This document shows positions 60,419-64,000 of a stretch of 64,000 bases of DNA, one piece after another; positions within the stretch are counted from its first letter, which is position 1, and each line of letters starts with the position of its first letter. Origin of the DNA: Cobetia amphilecti (GTDB lineage Bacteria; Pseudomonadota; Gammaproteobacteria; Pseudomonadales; Halomonadaceae). The stretch lies in the NCBI RefSeq assembly GCF_030010415.1, contig NZ_JASCSA010000007.1. One strand, 5' to 3'. The notes under the pieces are model-generated. The model worked only from the letters and a program-made list of their open reading frames with translations. It did no database searches and was not told the DNA's origin. The position numbers and the translations under genes are program-made.

Positions 60419-61005
60419 CCATCGAGATCAACCTGCTTTCCTGGCGTGAAGACCGGCGTGAGAAGCGCAGCAAGCGCTTCATGGGCATACTGGCGCTGGC
60501 GGCCGTCATCGGCATCGGTGGTGGCTATGGCATGAGCGAGTATTACCAGAGCCAGCTCGAGGCGCAGCAGCAGCGCCATGCCTTCATCGAGAAGGAAATG
60601 GCCCGCCTCAATCGTGACATCAAGGAAGTCGAGGACATAGAGGCACGCCGCACCCAGATGCTCGACCAGATAGAGCTGATCCGCAGTCTGCAGTTCTCGC
60701 GTCCGGAAACGGTACGGGTCTTCAATCAGCTGGTGACGTCTCTGGTGGACGGCGCCTGGTATCAGAGCATCAGTCGCAGCGGGCGCCAGCTCAAGGCGAA
60801 TGGCACGGCGGAAAGCACGCGTCAGGTCTCCGGCCTGATGCGCGCCATTGCCCTGTCGGATTCCTTCGGCACCCCGACGCTCTCCGATGTGCAGAGCAAT
60901 GACGACGATCAGCGCAGTTTCAATATCATGATTCCGGAGCGCCCGACGGGGTCGGCGCTGAGCGCTGCCGATGCGGAAAATGACAAGAAAGGAGGTCGGC
61001 GATGA
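60415..61005 (+). CDS. pilN: Type IV pilus assembly protein PilN
   Basis: Bitopic inner-membrane protein. The N-terminal INLLSWREDRREKRSKRF is the conserved PilM-binding motif, followed by one membrane helix at about residues 22-38 and a periplasmic coiled coil plus ferredoxin-like domain that pairs with PilO. Length is 196 residues (P. aeruginosa 198). Both ends overlap neighbours by four bases (ATGA). Confidence 0.95.
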   Translation: MTIEINLLSWREDRREKRSKRFMGILALAAVIGIGGGYGMSEYYQSQLEAQQQRHAFIEKEMARLNRDIKEVEDIEARRTQMLDQIELIRSLQFSRPETVRVFNQLVTSLVDGAWYQSISRSGRQLKANGTAESTRQVSGLMRAIALSDSFGTPTLSDVQSNDDDQRSFNIMIPERPTGSALSAADAENDKKGGRR

Positions 61006-61634
61006 GTTTCATCGATGCTGAAATCCGCCGCCTCAAGTCGACGGATTTTCGTGATCTTGATCTGAAGGAAGCCGGCATCTGGCCGGTCACGCTGCAGGCC
61101 GTGCTGGCACTCATCGTGCTGGGTGCCCTGTTCTGGGCGTCCCATTGGTTCCTTGCGGCGCCCAAGGCGGAAGACCTCGAGCGTCTGCGTGCCCAGGAAA
61201 GTCAGCTGCTCCAGCAGTTCGAGAGCAAGGCATTCAAGGCCGCCAACCTGCCGGCCATGCGCGAGCAGATGGTGGAGCTGGAGTCCCGCATGGGCCAGCT
61301 GCTGGAAATGCTGCCCACCGACGCGGAAGTCCCGGCGCTGCTGGATGACATCAGCGAGACGGCGATCAACAACCAGCTGGCGGTCGAGTACATTCGTCTG
61401 AAGCCGGCGGAGAATCGCAACTTCTACGTCGAACAACCTTTCGATATCAAGGTGCGTGGCGACTATCATCGTATCGCCGCCTTCATTTCCGGTGTCGCGG
61501 GGCTTTCACGCATCGTGACGCTGCATGATTTCGTGCTGACGCCGGTCGCCAACAGCGATGATCTCGAGCTTTCGCTGCTGGCCAAGACCTACAATTATCG
61601 TCAGACCCCGGCAACATCAGGAGGCAAGCAATGA
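61002..61634 (+). CDS. pilO: Type IV pilus assembly protein PilO
   Basis: Partner of PilN with the same layout: cytoplasmic N-terminus, membrane helix near residues 26-48 (PVTLQAVLALIVLGALFWAS), coiled coil, and periplasmic core (PAENRNFYVEQPFDIKVRGD, YHRIAAFISGVAGLSRIVTL). Length is 210 residues (P. aeruginosa 207). ATG overlaps the pilN stop and the TGA overlaps pilP. Confidence 0.94.
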   Translation: MSFIDAEIRRLKSTDFRDLDLKEAGIWPVTLQAVLALIVLGALFWASHWFLAAPKAEDLERLRAQESQLLQQFESKAFKAANLPAMREQMVELESRMGQLLEMLPTDAEVPALLDDISETAINNQLAVEYIRLKPAENRNFYVEQPFDIKVRGDYHRIAAFISGVAGLSRIVTLHDFVLTPVANSDDLELSLLAKTYNYRQTPATSGGKQ

Positions 61635-62182
61635 GCCTGATGACACGTCGAAATACCGTGTTGGGAAGTGCGTTGCTGGTCACTCTGCTGGCGGGGTGTG
61701 GGGATCCGCAGCTGGGCGCGCTGGAGGGGGAGCTCGAGTCCTTGAGAGGGCGTCCTTCCGGCAAGGTGCAGGAGTTGCCGCCGCAACCCGAGTATCATCC
61801 CGTCACCTATGACATGGCGGATGCGCGCAGTCCTTTCCAGTCACGCCTGCCGGAGCCCGAAGAGGAGCTGACGGCCGTCGACAACGGTGTGCGACCGGAC
61901 CTCGATCGCCCTCGTGAACCACTGGAAGCCTGGCCGATGGAGCAGCTCAGCATGGTCGGGACGCTGGATGTCGATGGCGCGCGTTCGGCGTTGATTCTGA
62001 CGCCTGAGCAGGAAGTCCAGCGTGTGCGGGTCGGCAATCACATGGGCAGCAACTTCGGCAGGATCACCCGTATCGGTGATACGCAGATCGATATGGTGGA
62101 AATCGTGCCCAATGGTCAGGGCGGTTGGATAGAGCGGTCTCGCGCCATGGCGCTGAAAGAGCCCGTGTCGCAAGGTGGTTGA
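61631..62182 (+). CDS. pilP: Type IV pilus lipoprotein PilP
   Basis: Inner-membrane lipoprotein connecting PilNO with the PilQ secretin. The lipobox LLAGC places the lipidated Cys at residue 23. The C-terminal beta-sandwich includes MEQLSMVGTLDVDGARSALI and VQRVRVGNHMGSNFGRITRI. Length is 183 residues (P. aeruginosa 174). A 152-base gap precedes pilQ. Confidence 0.93.
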   Translation: MSLMTRRNTVLGSALLVTLLAGCGDPQLGALEGELESLRGRPSGKVQELPPQPEYHPVTYDMADARSPFQSRLPEPEEELTAVDNGVRPDLDRPREPLEAWPMEQLSMVGTLDVDGARSALILTPEQEVQRVRVGNHMGSNFGRITRIGDTQIDMVEIVPNGQGGWIERSRAMALKEPVSQGG

Positions 62183-62334
62183 GATCACTGGCGTTGGCAG
62201 TAGCCATATTGTCACGGAAGACGAACGGTCGACCCGCAAGAGTTGGCGACCGACACCATAACGCTTCGATAAGAATAAGGCGCGATCAGCCCGACGGTTG
62301 AACGGAGCCACGGCGAGACAGGGGACTAGGGAAC

Positions 62335-64000
62335 ATGACGCGATTGCAACGAATGAGTCTGCTGGGGCTGGCGGCAGTCGGTAGCCTGATGGCGAATGTG
62401 GCGATGGCCGCGTCGTCGCTGCAGGACCTCAACTTCACCGCCCTCGGGGGCGACCGTATGGAGCTCAAGCTCGACTTCGTCGGCGGAGTGCCGGAGGTCA
62501 AGGGCTACCGTATCGAGACGCCGCCGCGAATCACCATCGACCTCCTGGATACCAGCAGTCAGCTCGACAAGCGTCGCTTCGATCTGGGGCTCAGCGGCGT
62601 GGACGAACTGGTGGCGCTGGAGGCCGGCTCGCGCACGCGTCTGGTCATGAAGCTCAACCAGTCCAAGCCGTACGTCACGCGCACCGAGGGCAACAGCCTC
62701 TACGTCATCATCGGCGAGCAGGGCGGTGCGCCGGGCGCTCAGCCTGCGGCTGCCTCCCAGGCGAACGCCGCCAACGTGCCGCCTGACAATCGTGCCCTGG
62801 AAGTGGCAAGCGAGCCGGCCGTCAGTGGCATCGATTTCCGTCGTGGCACGGACGGTGAAGGTCGCGTCGTGATCAACTTCAACCGCTCCAACGTCGAGTC
62901 GCGCGTCACCGAGCGCGGGCGCAAGATCTACGTCGACATCAAGGGCGTGAAGCTGCCGCCGGAGATGAATCAGGTGCTGGATGTCGGCGATTTCGCCACG
63001 CCGGTGACGCGTATCGATCCGCAGCGTACCCGTGATGGCGTGCGCATGGTGGTGGACGCCAGTGGCTACTACACCCAGCTGGCCACCCAGGCAGGCAACG
63101 AGCTGGTGCTCGAGGTCAAGCCGCTGACGCGCGAAGAGCAGGCGGAGCGCATCAAGGACAAGTTCCCCTACACCGGCAAGAAGATCTCGCTCAACTTCCA
63201 GAACATCGAAGTGCGCTCCGTGCTGCAGATCATCGCTGACTTCACCGGGCTCAATCTGGTCGCCAGTGACAACGTCACCGGCAACGTGACCCTGAACCTG
63301 AAGGAAGTGCCCTGGGATCAGGCGCTGGATCTGGTGCTCAAGTCCAATGGTCTGGCCAGTCGTCGCATGGGCAACGTGCTGATGGTCGCGCCGGCGGAAG
63401 AGCTGGCGGCACTGGAGCGCAAGGAGCTCGAGGCGAACCAGCAGGTCAAGGAGCTGGCGCCGATGACCACCGAATACATCCAGGTGCGTTATGCCAAGGC
63501 GGCGGATCTGGCGGCGTTGCTGCGCGGTGAAGGCGGTATCGGTCTGCTGTCCGAGCGGGGCCGCGTGATGGTCGATGAGCGCACCAACACCATGCTGATC
63601 CAGGATACCCGCGATACGCTCGAGTCCATTCGCGGCACGCTGGAATATCTCGATATCCCGGTGCGTCAGGTGCAGATCGAGGCGCGCATCGTCATCGCGC
63701 GCAGCAGCGTCTCCAGCGAGATCGGTGTCAATTGGGGGCTTTCCAACAGCAGCAACGGCAAGTTCGGCCTGGAAGGCGCGTCGACCGGTACGACCAGTGA
63801 TGGCGGCCTGAGTGTCAATCTCGGCGATGACAGTGATCCGGGCAGTACCTTCAGCTTCGGTTACCTGTCCGGCGATATCCTGCTGGACCTGGAACTCTCG
63901 GCGCTGGAAAGCGAAGGCAAGAGCCAGACCATCTCCCAGCCCAAGATCATCACCGCCAACCAGAAGAAGGCCGTCATCAAGCAGGGTCAGGAAATCCCCT
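62335..64000 (+). CDS. pilQ: Type IV pilus secretin PilQ (3' end cut by window)
   Basis: Outer-membrane pore for the pilus. MTRLQRMSLLGLAAVGSLMA starts a signal peptide ending near ANVAMA. Two AMIN domains that bind peptidoglycan lie at about residues 28-125 and 160-270. The secretin N0/N1 region begins at KISLNFQNIEVRSVLQIIAD, with VTLNLKEVPWDQALDLVLKS, and the secretin core starts near VRQVQIEARIVIARSSVSSE. About 555 codons are visible of some 700 expected. GGGGA precedes ATG 62335 by nine bases. The frame is open to the last base. Confidence 0.95.
   Translation, partial: MTRLQRMSLLGLAAVGSLMANVAMAASSLQDLNFTALGGDRMELKLDFVGGVPEVKGYRIETPPRITIDLLDTSSQLDKRRFDLGLSGVDELVALEAGSRTRLVMKLNQSKPYVTRTEGNSLYVIIGEQGGAPGAQPAAASQANAANVPPDNRALEVASEPAVSGIDFRRGTDGEGRVVINFNRSNVESRVTERGRKIYVDIKGVKLPPEMNQVLDVGDFATPVTRIDPQRTRDGVRMVVDASGYYTQLATQAGNELVLEVKPLTREEQAERIKDKFPYTGKKISLNFQNIEVRSVLQIIADFTGLNLVASDNVTGNVTLNLKEVPWDQALDLVLKSNGLASRRMGNVLMVAPAEELAALERKELEANQQVKELAPMTTEYIQVRYAKAADLAALLRGEGGIGLLSERGRVMVDERTNTMLIQDTRDTLESIRGTLEYLDIPVRQVQIEARIVIARSSVSSEIGVNWGLSNSSNGKFGLEGASTGTTSDGGLSVNLGDDSDPGSTFSFGYLSGDILLDLELSALESEGKSQTISQPKIITANQKKAVIKQGQEIP

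Overview
The window is a gene-dense stretch of a high-GC (about 60% or more by eye) gammaproteobacterial chromosome. Gene order and protein sequences point to a halophilic Halomonadaceae-type bacterium (Halomonas/Cobetia-like), with neighbourhoods closer to Pseudomonas than to E. coli. Species assignment is inference. No rRNA, tRNA, IS element, prophage or CRISPR array was seen, and nearly all of the window is housekeeping genes.

Region 1 (1-21.9 kb, all + strand) is the translation / isoprenoid / envelope superoperon: rpsB(partial)-tsf-pyrH-frr-uppS-cdsA-dxr-rseP-bamA-skp-lpxD-fabZ-lpxA-lpxB-rnhB-dnaE-accA-tilS. It links undecaprenyl phosphate and phospholipid precursor synthesis, outer-membrane protein assembly and lipid A synthesis. 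Region 2 (21.9-29.4 kb) holds ppx(-), trxA, rho, ubiD, a Fre-like flavin reductase and folM. Region 3 (29.4-35.1 kb) is the least uniform part: an ECF sigma / RskA-type anti-sigma pair on the - strand, a 0.6-kb leader region in front of a DAHP synthase gene, and a Tat-exported PhoX-type phosphatase preceded by a Pho box-like site. Region 4 (35.2-40.0 kb) holds ppk and hemB(-) and elbB(+).

Region 5 (40.1-53.1 kb, all - strand) is tatABC-hisE-ubiB-ubiJ-ubiE, a DUF971 gene, hslVU, a SPOR-domain gene, argS and priA. Region 6 (53.4-64 kb) is rpmE(+), maeB(+), a DUF481 outer-membrane gene(-), mrcA(-), and the type IV pilus alignment operon pilMNOPQ(+), whose last gene runs off the window.

The most interesting signal is upstream of the DAHP synthase gene. 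Two short reading frames there each encode a cluster of aromatic residues (YWYWF, and YWRWRF). The first is followed by a strong intrinsic terminator, and the second starts from an excellent ribosome binding site and is followed by two mutually exclusive hairpins. This looks like a tandem ribosome-mediated attenuation system for aromatic amino acid synthesis. Other regulatory signals worth checking are a near-perfect sigma-32 promoter for hslVU, a PhoB-type promoter for phoX, a sigma-E-like promoter for bamA, a pyrimidine-rich rho leader, and four genes that appear to start with TTG.
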